Shown: in pieces, positions 34,554 through 42,697 of the stretch
How positions within the stretch are numbered: the stretch's first letter is position 1
Layout of the letters: the number at the start of each line of letters is the position of its first letter
DNA from: an uncultured Eubacteriales bacterium
GTDB taxonomy: Bacteria > Bacillota > Clostridia > Christensenellales > CAG-138
Assembly: GCA_902765005.1 (NCBI GenBank)
Contig: CACWYB010000010.1
Location: 62,001-126,000 of the forward strand
Direction of reading: 5' to 3'
DNA: 64,000 nt
Notes under the pieces: generated by a model
Told to the model about the DNA's origin: nothing
The model's database searches: none
Seen by the model: only the letters and a program-made list of their open reading frames with translations
Program-made: the position numbers and the translations under genes

Positions 34554-34751
34554 ATGCCAAAGATCAAGACCCATCGCGGCGCTGCAAAGCGTTTTGACGT
34601 GACCAAGTCCGGCAAAATCAAGCGCGGCAAGGCTTACAAGAGCCACATCCTCACCAAGAAGACCACCAAGAGGCTGCGCGGCCTGCGCCAGACCGGCTAT
34701 ATCGCCGAGGAAGAGCAGAAGAAAGTCCGCGAGCTGATTCCCTATAAGTAA
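34554..34751 (+). CDS. rpmI: 50S ribosomal protein L35
   Basis: A 65-residue very basic protein: [20 protein letters not shown] start, then [20 protein letters not shown]. Ribosome binding site AGGAGG; second gene of the infC operon. Confidence 0.98.
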   Translation: MPKIKTHRGAAKRFDVTKSGKIKRGKAYKSHILTKKTTKRLRGLRQTGYIAEEEQKKVRELIPYK

Positions 34752-34764
34752 GGAGATGTGAACC

Positions 34765-35124
34765 ATGGCAAGAATTAAGAGAAGCGTCAATTCCATCAAG
34801 AAGCGCCGCAAGGTCCTGCGGCTGGCCAAAGGCTATTTCGGCGCCAAGTCCAAGCAGTATAGGGCAGCCTCCCAGCAGGTGATGAAGTCCATGGCCTACG
34901 CCTACGTGGGCCGCAAGAACAAGAAGCGTGAGTATCGCCGCCTCTGGATCGCCCGTATCAACGCCGGCGCCCGCATCTGCGGCACCAACTACTCCAACCT
35001 GATCAACGGCCTCAAGCTGGCCGGCGTGGAAGTGAATCGGAAGGTCCTTGCCGACCTGGCCGTCACCGACATGAACGCCTTCAAGGCCCTGGTGGACACC
35101 GCCCTGGCCGCCAAGCAGGCGTAA
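34765..35124 (+). CDS. rplT: 50S ribosomal protein L20
   Basis: A 119-residue 23S rRNA-binding assembly protein: [20 protein letters not shown] start, [15 protein letters not shown], and [20 protein letters not shown]. In Bacillus L20 also binds the operon leader to repress it; a matching attenuator precedes infC here. A terminator follows. Confidence 0.98.
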   Translation: MARIKRSVNSIKKRRKVLRLAKGYFGAKSKQYRAASQQVMKSMAYAYVGRKNKKREYRRLWIARINAGARICGTNYSNLINGLKLAGVEVNRKVLADLAVTDMNAFKALVDTALAAKQA

Positions 35125-35138
35125 GCGAACGAAAATCA

Positions 35139-35160
35139 GCCTCCTTCGGGAGGCTTTTTT
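35139..35160 (+). terminator. Terminator of infC-rpmI-rplT
   Basis: GCCTCC-TTCG-GGAGGC followed by six T, a classic strong terminator with a UUCG loop. Confidence 0.92.
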
Positions 35161-35163
35161 GTT

Positions 35164-35298
35164 GCCGCTTTTTCTTTTCAGTGAAAAGAAAAAGCGGCGC
35201 AAAAAGAAAAGCTCAGGAAGAAAAAGGGAAGCATAGCCAAGCCATGCTCCCTTCTTAAAGTTCTTTTGGCGTTCCCTTTTCTTTCAAGAAAAGGGAAC
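35164..35298. repeat. AT-rich hairpin repeat, copy D
   Basis: First hairpin GCCGCTTTTTCTTTTC with loop AGT (35164-35198) and core AAAAAGAAAAGCTCAGGAAG (35201-35220), both nearly identical to copy B. A middle GGGAAGCAT/ATGCTCCC hairpin follows, then a 13-bp hairpin GTTCCCTTTTCTT/AAGAAAAGGGAAC (35271-35298). It fills the space between convergent rplT and the methyltransferase gene. Confidence 0.85.
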
Positions 35299-35305
35299 TT
35301 AGCTT

Positions 35306-36052
35306 TCATTCTTTCCTATTGCTCAATTCATACAGCATGATCGCGCCGAAGACGGCGGCGTTGAGGGACTCCGCCCGCCCCGGCATGGGCAGCCGGTAGG
35401 CGTAGCAGAGGGCGGCGGCCTCATCCGAGACCCCGTTGCCCTCGTTCCCCACCAGCAGCGCCATCTTGGCCGTCTTGGGCGGCAGGGTCTCGCTGCCCCG
35501 CAGGTGGCCGCAGAGACAGGTGTAGCCCTGGGCGTTGAGGGCGGAAAGGGCCGCGGGGATGTCCGCCACATGGACGGGCAGATGATAGACCGACCCCATG
35601 GACGCGCGCAAGGTTTTGGGTGAGAAGGGGTCCGCGCACCGGGGGGACAGGATCACACACCCGGCGCCCAGGGCGTCCGCCGTGCGGATGAGGGTGCCCA
35701 CGTTCCCCGGGTCCTGCACGTCCTCCAGCAGCAGCACCAACCCCTCCGCCACACCGGGCAAAGCCGGCTCCGGCGTCCGGGCCACGGCGCACAGGTTCTG
35801 GGGCGTGCCCGCGGTGGACAGGGCGTCCATGACGCTGTCGCTGACGGCGAAGGTCTCGCAGGGGAAGCCCGTGTCGCCGGCGTACCCTTCCCGCACGAAG
35901 ACGGTGACCAGCTCCGCGCCGGAGTCAAGGGCCTCCCGGACGAGCTTGTCCCCCTCGATAAAGTGGCAGCCGGTCTCCTTCCGATACTTTGCCTCCCGCA
36001 GGGACCGGGCCCGCTGGACGCGGGGATTGGTGCGGCTGGTGATGCGTTCCAT
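35306..36052 (-). CDS. TrmH/SpoU family RNA 2'-O-methyltransferase
   Basis: A 248-residue SPOUT enzyme. An N-terminal L30e-like substrate-binding domain starts MERITSRTNPRVQRARSLRE; the catalytic knot has LLLEDVQDPGNVGTLIRTADA, LLVGNEGNGVSDE and MPGRAESLNAAVFGAI. It methylates a ribose in rRNA or tRNA; the exact site cannot be read from sequence. Proximity to rplT is typical in Firmicutes (ysgA). Ribosome binding site AAGGAGG. Confidence 0.93.
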   Translation of the reverse strand: MERITSRTNPRVQRARSLREAKYRKETGCHFIEGDKLVREALDSGAELVTVFVREGYAGDTGFPCETFAVSDSVMDALSTAGTPQNLCAVARTPEPALPGVAEGLVLLLEDVQDPGNVGTLIRTADALGAGCVILSPRCADPFSPKTLRASMGSVYHLPVHVADIPAALSALNAQGYTCLCGHLRGSETLPPKTAKMALLVGNEGNGVSDEAAALCYAYRLPMPGRAESLNAAVFGAIMLYELSNRKE

Positions 36053-36104
36053 GTGTGCCTCCTTGACGGTTTTGTTTGCCGCCGAACCCGGCGGCGGGGC
36101 CGCT

Positions 36105-36278
36105 TTAGAGCAGCAGCCCGGTGATCTCGATGAGGGCCACGAAGCCCACGATGACCAGCATCAGCGCGGTGCCGCAGCCGATGCCCCTCCTGTCGCCCTT
36201 GCACGCCGCGCTCAGCGTGTCGGCATAGGCGGCAAACTGCTCTACCTCCTGATCCAGATACCCGTAGTTGTTGTCCAT
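36105..36278 (-). CDS. Small single-helix membrane protein, unknown function
   Basis: A 57-residue protein from the ATG behind AAGGAGG. An acidic N-terminal half (MDNNYGYLDQEVEQFAAYAD) and a cysteine-containing linker (ACKGDRRGIGCGTALM) precede one C-terminal membrane helix (LMLVIVGFVALIEITGLLL). No family is recognised. The strong ribosome binding site and codon use support a real gene. An 11-bp direct repeat lies upstream. Confidence 0.7.
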   Translation of the reverse strand: MDNNYGYLDQEVEQFAAYADTLSAACKGDRRGIGCGTALMLVIVGFVALIEITGLLL

Positions 36279-36349
36279 GGTGTTTGCCTCCTTGTTTTTG
36301 ATGAGGCAAGCATACCAAAGTAATTGTCCCATACGTCGGACTTTGGCAC

Positions 36350-36382
36350 CGGGTCACGGAAGCTTCACAAACGGGTCACGGA
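36350..36382. promoter_or_regulatory. Direct repeat CGGGTCACGGA x2, possible operator
   Basis: Two exact 11-base copies start 22 bases apart, i.e. about two helical turns, in the gap between the WYL regulator gene and the small membrane protein gene. The geometry fits a dimeric regulator binding one DNA face. Confidence 0.5.
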
Positions 36383-36407
36383 CGGTTCAAAAATACGCGC
36401 GGACCTC

Positions 36408-37391
36408 TCAGCAGCCCTGGCGGACGCGGGCGAGCTGGTCCTGGAAGCGCTGCTTCACGGGCTCGGGGGCCACGATGGCGGCCTCCCCGTCCAAGCCGAA
36501 GAGCCAGCCGAAGAACTGGGGGCTGACGGCCACGGCGGCCCGGATGAGAAAATGCTCTTCGTCCACGGCGGTGATGGCCACGTCCTTGCCGAAGGTATCG
36601 ATGACCACGCCGATCATCCGGTTGGAGAAGCGCAAGGTCACCACCTCCTCCGTGCCGCCGAACATGGAAAAATTCTTGCGGGTGTACTCCCCCATGTCCA
36701 TGTCCCGAAGGAGCTTTTTCCCCTCCCGGAACTGGTCCACGATGCGGATGCTGTCCATCTTGTCCACCCGAAAATGCTTGATCTTGTCCGTTTCGGCCTC
36801 GTAGGCGATGAGGTAATAGTTCTCCTCCGCCCAGGAAAGAGCCAGGGGGCTCACCCGGTAGGGCCGGCCGCCCCGGCGGAACTTCTTCTCCTTGGTGATG
36901 GTATAGGAAGAGTATCGAAACTCGATCTGCTTGTCCGCGGCGATGGCCTGATGGAGGGCGTCCACGTTGTAGTAGATGGACTCGTTCATGCTCTTGATCC
37001 GGTTCTTCACGTACATCTGCCGCTTCATGAGGGCGGCCTCATGGACGCTCATGAGCCCGGCCAGCTTGCGGATGAGCTGCATGGTCTTGCGCTCGGTGAT
37101 GAACTTGCTGGACTGGACGCTGTCGATAAGGAGCTTGATCTCCGGCAGCTCGAACTCCCGCTCCCCCACGTAGTAGCCGGCGGTGCGGCCCCGGGTACCG
37201 TGGACGTCCAGGCCGAAGGCCTGGAGGGTCTCGATATCGCTGTAGATGCTCTTGCGCTCCGCCCGGATGCCCTTCTCCTCCAGATAGCGGAGCAGGTCCT
37301 CCATGGACAGGGGATGGTTCTCGTCGCTCTCATGAAGCAGGGCCTCCATGACATAGAGCAGCTTTCCCTTCTGATTGGCTGTCTTGGGCAT
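36408..37391 (-). CDS. WYL domain transcriptional regulator
   Basis: A 327-residue regulator. N-terminal winged helix (LLRYLEEKGIRAERKSIYSDIETLQAFG), a WYL domain (IEFRYSSYTITKEKKFRRGG, then SPLALSWAEENYYLIAYE with RVDKMDSIRIV), and a C-terminal WCX-like segment (VTLRFSNRMIGVVIDTFG). WYL domains bind nucleotides or nucleic acids and often govern DNA-damage or defence genes. It follows the helicase gene by ten bases. Start chosen at ATG five bases from AGGAGG; a GTG six bases upstream is possible. Confidence 0.9.
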   Translation of the reverse strand: MPKTANQKGKLLYVMEALLHESDENHPLSMEDLLRYLEEKGIRAERKSIYSDIETLQAFGLDVHGTRGRTAGYYVGEREFELPEIKLLIDSVQSSKFITERKTMQLIRKLAGLMSVHEAALMKRQMYVKNRIKSMNESIYYNVDALHQAIAADKQIEFRYSSYTITKEKKFRRGGRPYRVSPLALSWAEENYYLIAYEAETDKIKHFRVDKMDSIRIVDQFREGKKLLRDMDMGEYTRKNFSMFGGTEEVVTLRFSNRMIGVVIDTFGKDVAITAVDEEHFLIRAAVAVSPQFFGWLFGLDGEAAIVAPEPVKQRFQDQLARVRQGC

Positions 37392-37400
37392 GTGCACCTC

Positions 37401-39533
37401 CTATATCAATCGAATGGGGCCGTCGAAGCGGATGGTCCGCTCCCGGCCGGAGTCAAAGCGGATGACGAGGCACTGCTGATCCTCCTGGACCTCTATGACG
37501 GTGCCGGGGCCGAAGAGGGCATGCTCCACCCGGGTCCCGGGGCCCAAGGGGTCGCTAGGGGGCCGGAGCCGCCGCTGGCTGGCGCCGATGTAGCGCAGGG
37601 CCTCCCCCTCCCAGGAGGGGTCCAGCTCCACCAGATATTTCAAATTCTCCTTGCCCATTTCAAACAAAAACCGAGAGGGATACCGGGCCGTGCCCTCGTG
37701 GGACACGCCGGCGGCCTCGGTAAGGGTCAGGGTCTTTTCCGCCCGGGTGCAGGCCACGTAGCACAGCCGCCGCTCCTCCTCCATGCGCTCGGCGGTGTCC
37801 GTCTTGCGGCTGGGGAAGATGCCCTCGTTCAGGCTGGCCACGATCACATGGGGAAACTCCAGCCCCTTGGCGTTGTGAACGGTCATGAGCTTGACGGAGT
37901 CCTTCCGATCCTCCCGGTCCCGGTCCGTGAACAGGGCCACCTCGGCGAGGAAATCCTCCAAGGTGGTCTGCTCCCCGGCGCTGCTCTCATACTCCTCCAG
38001 GCTCTGCAGGAGCTCGGCGATGTTGTCGAGCCTGTCCCCGTCCCCCAGGTTTTTGAGCATCTTCATGTAGCCGCTCTCGGTGAGCAGGTGGCTCAACAGC
38101 TCGCTCATCTTCATGCCCTCGTGGTTCTCATAGGCCCGCAGCAGGGTCACGAAGGACGCCGCCTCGCTGGATTGGATGAGAGGGTCCTCCAAATTGTCCA
38201 ACAGCGCCCCGTAGAGGGAGCAGCCCTTCTGCTGGGCGTAGGCCCGCAGAAAGGCCATGCGCTTCTTCCCCACCCCCCGGCGTGGTTCGTTCACCACCCG
38301 GGAGAAGGCCAGATCGTCCCCCAGGGCCAGCATGCGCAGATAGCAGATGGCGTCCTTGATCTCCTTGCGGCCGTAGAACTCCATGCCCCCGTAGACGGCA
38401 TAGGGGATCTTGGCGTGGAGCAGGGCGTCCTCCAGGCTCCGGGACACATAGTGGGCCCGATAGAGGATGGCCATGTCCCGCCAGGAAGCCCCCTGCTCCT
38501 TCAGCTCCTTGAGCCGGGAAACGATGAACTTCGCCTCCGCCCCCACGTCCTTGGCGTGGTAGTAAGGGGGCACGGGGCCCTCCGCCCCCACGGCATGGAG
38601 CCGCCGCTCCACCCGCCGGCTGTTCTTCTCGATGAGGGCGTTGGCGGCAGAAAGGATCTGGGGCGTGCTCCGGTAGTTCTCCGTGAGGATCACGGTCTGG
38701 GCCTCAGGATACTTGTTGGGAAAATCCAGGATGAAGCGGACGTCCGCCCCCCGCCAGGTGTAGATGGTCTGGTCCGGGTCCCCCACCACGAAGAGGTTTT
38801 TGTGGCAGGAGGAGAGCATGTCGGCAAGCTCATACTGCTTGCCGTCGATGTCCTGAAACTCGTCCACCATCACGTATTCAAAGCGGCGGGCCCACTTCTC
38901 CCGGACCTCCCGGTTCTGCCGCAGCAGGGCCACGGCCATGTCCACCAGGTCCTCAAAGTCCAGGGCGTAGATCTTGCGCTGCTCGTAGAGGTAGCGGTAG
39001 AACATCTGCTTTTTCCGGTTCTGCTCCCGGTCGATGAGCTCCAAAAGGGGGCCGTCCGATTCCCCGGTGAGCAGGGGCACGTAGGCAAGATCCCACTTCA
39101 TGTCGTCGGTGAGATCCGCCGCCTTGTGGAGGCTCATCTCCTTCAGCGTCATGCCCATGTCCTCGAAGACGGTGCGCAGCAGGGAGGTCTTGTCCTCCTC
39201 GTCCAGGACCAGGAAGTTCTTGGGCCAGCCCAGGGTGTGCAGATCCTCCTTCAGGATCATGAGCCCCAGGGCATGGAAGGTGCAGATGTAGCCCGTGTCG
39301 CCGTCGCCCACCATGGATCGGATCCGCTGCTTCATCTCGTTGGCCGCCTTGTTGGTGAAGGTCACGGCCAGGATATGGCCCGGGCTCACGCCGCCCGCCT
39401 CCACCAGGTAGCCAAAGCGCCTCGTCAGGGTACGGGTCTTGCCTGTGCCGGCCCCTGCCACCACCCGGATATAGCCCTCGGTGGCCTGCACGGCCTGCCG
39501 CTGCGCGTCGTTCAATCCCTGCAACGTGTCCAT
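37401..39533 (-). CDS. pcrA: UvrD/PcrA-type DNA helicase
   Basis: A 710-residue superfamily 1A helicase. Motifs: Q (LNDAQRQAVQA), I (VVAGAGTGKTRTL), Ia (AVTFTNKAANEMKQRI), II (VMVDEFQDIDGKQYEL), III (FVVGDPDQTIYTWRGAD), IV (LTENYRST), V (VKLMTVHNAKGLEFPHV) and VI (YVACTRAEKTL). The C-terminal Tudor-like tail (GTRVEHALFGPGTVIEVQ) that contacts RNA polymerase in PcrA is present. Role: repair and conflict resolution. The pcrA name is by family likeness. Confidence 0.92.
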   Translation of the reverse strand: MDTLQGLNDAQRQAVQATEGYIRVVAGAGTGKTRTLTRRFGYLVEAGGVSPGHILAVTFTNKAANEMKQRIRSMVGDGDTGYICTFHALGLMILKEDLHTLGWPKNFLVLDEEDKTSLLRTVFEDMGMTLKEMSLHKAADLTDDMKWDLAYVPLLTGESDGPLLELIDREQNRKKQMFYRYLYEQRKIYALDFEDLVDMAVALLRQNREVREKWARRFEYVMVDEFQDIDGKQYELADMLSSCHKNLFVVGDPDQTIYTWRGADVRFILDFPNKYPEAQTVILTENYRSTPQILSAANALIEKNSRRVERRLHAVGAEGPVPPYYHAKDVGAEAKFIVSRLKELKEQGASWRDMAILYRAHYVSRSLEDALLHAKIPYAVYGGMEFYGRKEIKDAICYLRMLALGDDLAFSRVVNEPRRGVGKKRMAFLRAYAQQKGCSLYGALLDNLEDPLIQSSEAASFVTLLRAYENHEGMKMSELLSHLLTESGYMKMLKNLGDGDRLDNIAELLQSLEEYESSAGEQTTLEDFLAEVALFTDRDREDRKDSVKLMTVHNAKGLEFPHVIVASLNEGIFPSRKTDTAERMEEERRLCYVACTRAEKTLTLTEAAGVSHEGTARYPSRFLFEMGKENLKYLVELDPSWEGEALRYIGASQRRLRPPSDPLGPGTRVEHALFGPGTVIEVQEDQQCLVIRFDSGRERTIRFDGPIRLI

Positions 39534-39677
39534 CCCTGTGCCCTCTCTGGCTTTTTGTGTATCATACCATACTATCTGTCCGATAAACAGGATTCTTTCC
39601 TTTATTTTGAGGAATATTTACAATTGCATCCTCCCGGGAACGCTGTGAAAGGGGCCGGGCGTCTCCCCCATTCTCCC

Positions 39678-39716
39678 TTGCAATCCGTTCAACCTTGTGA
39701 TAAAGTAGGTTTATCA
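39678..39716 (+). promoter_or_regulatory. Promoter and operator of the Rrf2 gene
   Basis: TTGCAA-17-TAAAGT, with TGATAAA-GTAGG-TTTATCA, a perfect 7-bp inverted repeat (39698-39716), lying over the -10 box and start point. Its position and symmetry suggest autorepression by the Rrf2 protein it controls. Confidence 0.7.
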
Positions 39717-39735
39717 AAAGGAGGAGGTGGGCGTC

Positions 39736-40149
39736 GTGATGATCTCTACCAGAGGGCGCTATGCCCTGCGGGTGATGCTGGATTTGGCCATGGACGAAAG
39801 CGGAGGCTACGTGCCTCTGGACGCCATCGCCCGGCACCAGGGCATTTCGGAAAAGTATCTGGAGAGCATCATCGTGGTGCTGAGCCGCGCGGGGCTGGTC
39901 CAGGCCCTGCGGGGCAAGGGGGGCGGCTATCGGTTGAGCCGGCGTCCGGAGGAATACCCTATCGGGGACATTCTGCGGCTCACGGAAAAGAGCCTGGCCC
40001 CCGTGACCTGTCTGGAGCCGGGGTGCGCCTGCCCCCGGGCGGCGGACTGCCTCACCCTCCCCTTGTGGCAGGGTTTGGATCAGGTGATCGAGGAATACCT
40101 CATGGCCCACACCCTGGCGGACCTGCTGCCGAAGGGCAAGTCAGTCTGA
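39736..40149 (+). CDS. Rrf2 family regulator (IscR-like)
   Basis: A 137-residue winged-helix regulator. MISTRGRYALRVMLDLA and the recognition segment ISEKYLESIIVVLSRAGLV with the wing GKGGGYRLSR are typical. Four cysteines in CLEPGCACPRAADC could hold an iron-sulphur cluster as in IscR. Start is GTG eight bases after AGGAGG, or the ATG one codon later. Placed upstream of nifS-nifU, it probably senses cluster supply; whether it also controls nifS is not shown. Confidence 0.9.
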   Translation: MMISTRGRYALRVMLDLAMDESGGYVPLDAIARHQGISEKYLESIIVVLSRAGLVQALRGKGGGYRLSRRPEEYPIGDILRLTEKSLAPVTCLEPGCACPRAADCLTLPLWQGLDQVIEEYLMAHTLADLLPKGKSV

Positions 40150-40282
40150 TGAAAACTGCGCTTTCATCAGACTGAGGCTCCGCCTTCGCTTCGCTCGCAG
40201 GCCCCGCCTATGACCTTAAAGGCCACCGGGCGGCGGGTCCTGCAGGGTGTCAAATCCACCGCACATGTCGCTGGATTTGACA
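40141..40282. repeat. Hairpins between the Rrf2 gene and nifS
   Basis: A perfect 14-bp inverted repeat TCAGTCTGATGAAA/TTTCATCAGACTGA (40141-40175) contains the rrf2 stop codon in its left arm. A second, TGTCAAATCCA/TGGATTTGACA (40248-40282), has a 13-base loop. The first shares the core GAAAACTGCG-TTTC with the hairpin over the ylxM stop. The remaining sequence to 40340 is rich in TTCGCTTCGC-type repeats. No T-runs, so these are not standard terminators. Confidence 0.65.
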
Positions 40283-40364
40283 TATTCGAAGCCGCCTGTT
40301 CTTCCTCCGCAAGTTGAGTTCGCTCGGCTACACCTCGCTTATGTCGCCCGGTGAGTCGACTTCT

Positions 40365-40394
40365 TTGCAGAGAAAAAATAAACTATGGTATACT
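40365..40394 (+). promoter_or_regulatory. Promoter of nifS-nifU
   Basis: TTGCAG-18-TATACT, about 32 bases before the nifS ATG. nifS therefore need not depend on rrf2 transcription. Confidence 0.65.
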
Positions 40395-40426
40395 GTAGCT
40401 GACCGAAAACAGAAAGGACCCATTGT

Positions 40427-41611
40427 ATGATATACGCAGACAACGCGGCCACCACGAAGATGAGCCCCCGGGCCCTGGAGGAGATGTGCCGGACCGCAGG
40501 GGAGATTTGGGGCAACCCCTCCAGCCTGTACGGCCTGGGGCAGGCGGCCCAGGAGGCCCTAACGGACGCCCGGGAACGGATGGCGAAGATCCTGGGAGCG
40601 GAGGCGAAGGAGATCTACTTCACCTCCGGCGGAAGCGAAAGCGACAACCAGGCCATCCGCTCCTGCGCCCGGCTGGGGGCGGCCAAGAACAGGAAACACA
40701 TCGTGTCCACCGCCTTTGAGCACCATGCCGTGCTCCACACCCTCAAGCGCCTGGAGAAGGAAGGCTACGAGGTGACCTATCTGCCGGTCCACGAGAACGG
40801 CATCGTCACCCCTGAGGAGGTGGCGGCGGCCATCCGGCCCGACACCTGCCTGGTGACCATCATGTTCGCCAACAACGAGATCGGCACCATAGAGCCCATC
40901 GGGGAGATCGGGGCGGTGTGCCGGGCAGCCAAGGTGCCCTTCCACACGGACGCGGTCCAGGCGGCGGGGCATGTAAAGATCGATGTGAAGGAGATGAACA
41001 TCGACCTGTTGTCCCTCTCCGCCCACAAGTTCCACGGGCCTCGGGGCGTGGGGGCCCTGTACTGCCGGACGGGCCTGCCCCTCTACCCCCTCATCGAGGG
41101 GGGCGCCCAGGAGCGCAACCGCCGGGCGGGCACGGAAAACGTGGCAGGCATTCGGGCCATGGTGACGGCCCTGGAGGAGATGACGGCGAACCTGGACAGG
41201 AACGCCGCCTATGTGCGCTCCCTGCGGGACAGGCTCATCGATGGCCTGTCCGCCATCCCCCACAGCGCCCTGAACGGGGACCCAGAAAAGCGGCTCCCCG
41301 GCAACGTGAACTTCTGCTTTGAGGGCATTGAGGGGGAAAGTTTGCTGCTGCTGTTGGATCAGGCGGGCATATGCGCCTCCTCCGGCTCCGCCTGCACCTC
41401 CGGCTCCCTGGACCCCAGCCACGTGCTGCTGGCCATCAGGCGGCCCCACGAGGTGGCCCACGGGTCGCTGCGGCTGACCCTCAGCGAGGAGAACACGGAG
41501 GAAGACGTGGACACGATCCTGCAGGAGGTGCCCCGGATCGTGACGTACTTGCGGGGCTTCTCCCCCATCTGGCAGGATCTTCAGTCCGGACGACGGCAGC
41601 ACCTGCTTTGA
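40427..41611 (+). CDS. nifS: Cysteine desulfurase NifS/IscS
   Basis: A 394-residue PLP enzyme that moves sulphur from cysteine to the NifU/IscU scaffold. Motifs: YADNAATTKMSPRALEEM, FTSGGSESDNQAI, PLP lysine K201 in LSLSAHKFHGPRGVGALY, and the sulphur-accepting cysteine in SSGSACTSGSLDPSHVL. The long SxC loop marks it as the IscS/NifS (class I) type. nifU follows 20 bases later. Confidence 0.96.
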   Translation: MIYADNAATTKMSPRALEEMCRTAGEIWGNPSSLYGLGQAAQEALTDARERMAKILGAEAKEIYFTSGGSESDNQAIRSCARLGAAKNRKHIVSTAFEHHAVLHTLKRLEKEGYEVTYLPVHENGIVTPEEVAAAIRPDTCLVTIMFANNEIGTIEPIGEIGAVCRAAKVPFHTDAVQAAGHVKIDVKEMNIDLLSLSAHKFHGPRGVGALYCRTGLPLYPLIEGGAQERNRRAGTENVAGIRAMVTALEEMTANLDRNAAYVRSLRDRLIDGLSAIPHSALNGDPEKRLPGNVNFCFEGIEGESLLLLLDQAGICASSGSACTSGSLDPSHVLLAIRRPHEVAHGSLRLTLSEENTEEDVDTILQEVPRIVTYLRGFSPIWQDLQSGRRQHLL

Positions 41612-41631
41612 GCGAAGAAAGGAAGGAACCT

Positions 41632-42066
41632 ATGGCATTATACAGCGAAAAAGTGATGGATCATTTTCTGCACCCCCGGAACGTGGGCGTCATTGAGGAC
41701 GCGGACGGTGTGGGCGAGGTGGGCAACGCCAAGTGCGGCGACATCATGAAGATCTTTCTGAAGATCGACGGCGGCATCGTCACGGACGCCAAGTTCTCCA
41801 CCTTCGGCTGCGGCAGCGCCATCGCCTCCAGCTCCATGGCTACGGAGATGATCAAGGGCCAGCCGGTTGAAAAGGTGATGGAGCTGACCAACAAGGCGGT
41901 GGTGGAGGCTCTGGACGGGCTCCCGGCCTACAAGCTCCACTGCTCGGTTCTGGCGGAGGAAGCGGTGAAGGCGGCCCTGAAGGACTACTTCGACAAAAAC
42001 AGCATTCCCTACGACCCGGCTCAGTTTCCCGACGCCCCTTCTTGCGCCTCCTGCGAGATGCACTGA
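41632..42066 (+). CDS. nifU: Iron-sulphur cluster scaffold NifU/IscU
   Basis: A 144-residue scaffold with the three cluster cysteines C35 (NAKCGD), C60 (FGCGSAIASSS) and C104 (HCSVLAEEA). Start at ATG behind AGGAAGG; a longer in-frame reading overlaps nifS and is rejected. A C-terminal CASCEMH adds two cysteines. Works with NifS; no HscA/HscB are nearby, as is usual in Clostridia. Confidence 0.95.
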   Translation: MALYSEKVMDHFLHPRNVGVIEDADGVGEVGNAKCGDIMKIFLKIDGGIVTDAKFSTFGCGSAIASSSMATEMIKGQPVEKVMELTNKAVVEALDGLPAYKLHCSVLAEEAVKAALKDYFDKNSIPYDPAQFPDAPSCASCEMH

Positions 42067-42094
42067 ACCATATAAAAAGAGCGATCAACAAAAC

Positions 42095-42119
42095 AGAGCA
42101 CGGGAGACCGTGCTCTTTT
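42095..42119. terminator. Bidirectional terminator between nifU and chrA
   Basis: AGAGCACGG-GAGA-CCGTGCTCT with TTT on the plus side and TTTTG after a break on the minus side. It lies between convergent genes. Confidence 0.8.
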
Positions 42120-42130
42120 ACATATTTTCT

Positions 42131-42697
42131 TCAGTGAAATCCATATGCCAGCATACCCGCCAAGGCGGAGAGCCCGATAAGCCCTATGGGGGACAACCCC
42201 TTCTTCAGGACCTTCCGAGAACCGAAATAGATTAGGGCCAAGGCTGCGGTGAGCAGGATGGCCATGCCGTTTACCGCGGTGGCTTTCACGCTGCCAAAGC
42301 AATTCCGGAATACAAAGAAGAGGCCCGTCGCCAGGATGATGCCCACGATGCAGGGCTTCACGCCCCGGAGGACCGCCTGCATCCAGGGATTTTTCAGCGC
42401 CCTTTTCAGCAGCGCCATGACCAGCAGGATGATGACGAAGGACGGCAGCACCACGGCGGCGGTGGCGATCAAAGCGCCCCAAAAACCAGCCTGGGCGCTG
42501 CCCACATAGGTGGCCAGGTTCACCATGATGGGACCTGGCGTGCTCTCGCTGACGGCGATCATGTAGGCCAGCATCTCGTCCTCGATCCAGCCATAGGACA
42601 GGACCACGTCCCGGATCAGGGGGATGGCCCCGTACGCGCCGCCGAAGGCGAACAGGCCTACCTGCAAAAAGCCGATAAACAGGTCAAGATAGATCAT
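42131..42697 (-). CDS. Chromate transporter family protein, second half
   Basis: A 188-residue membrane protein of the CHR family: FLQVGLFAFGGAYGAIPLIRD, YMIAVSESTPGPIMVNLATYVG, and a C-terminal hydrophobic half. Short-chain CHR proteins work as pairs with opposite topology. The partner gene overlaps it upstream by ATGA. Substrate could be chromate or another oxyanion; not decidable here. Confidence 0.9.
   Translation of the reverse strand: MIYLDLFIGFLQVGLFAFGGAYGAIPLIRDVVLSYGWIEDEMLAYMIAVSESTPGPIMVNLATYVGSAQAGFWGALIATAAVVLPSFVIILLVMALLKRALKNPWMQAVLRGVKPCIVGIILATGLFFVFRNCFGSVKATAVNGMAILLTAALALIYFGSRKVLKKGLSPIGLIGLSALAGMLAYGFH

Noticed and set aside
36324-40175. Plus-strand open frame of 1283 codons opposite the WYL and helicase genes
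   Set aside because: It is antisense to well-recognised proteins, is low-complexity in His/Leu/Gly/Pro as expected from GC-rich codon shadows, and has no ribosome binding site.
40150-40340. CRISPR-like array in the hairpin-rich gap before nifS
   Set aside because: The repeats are palindromes of different sequence without regular spacers, and no cas genes are present.
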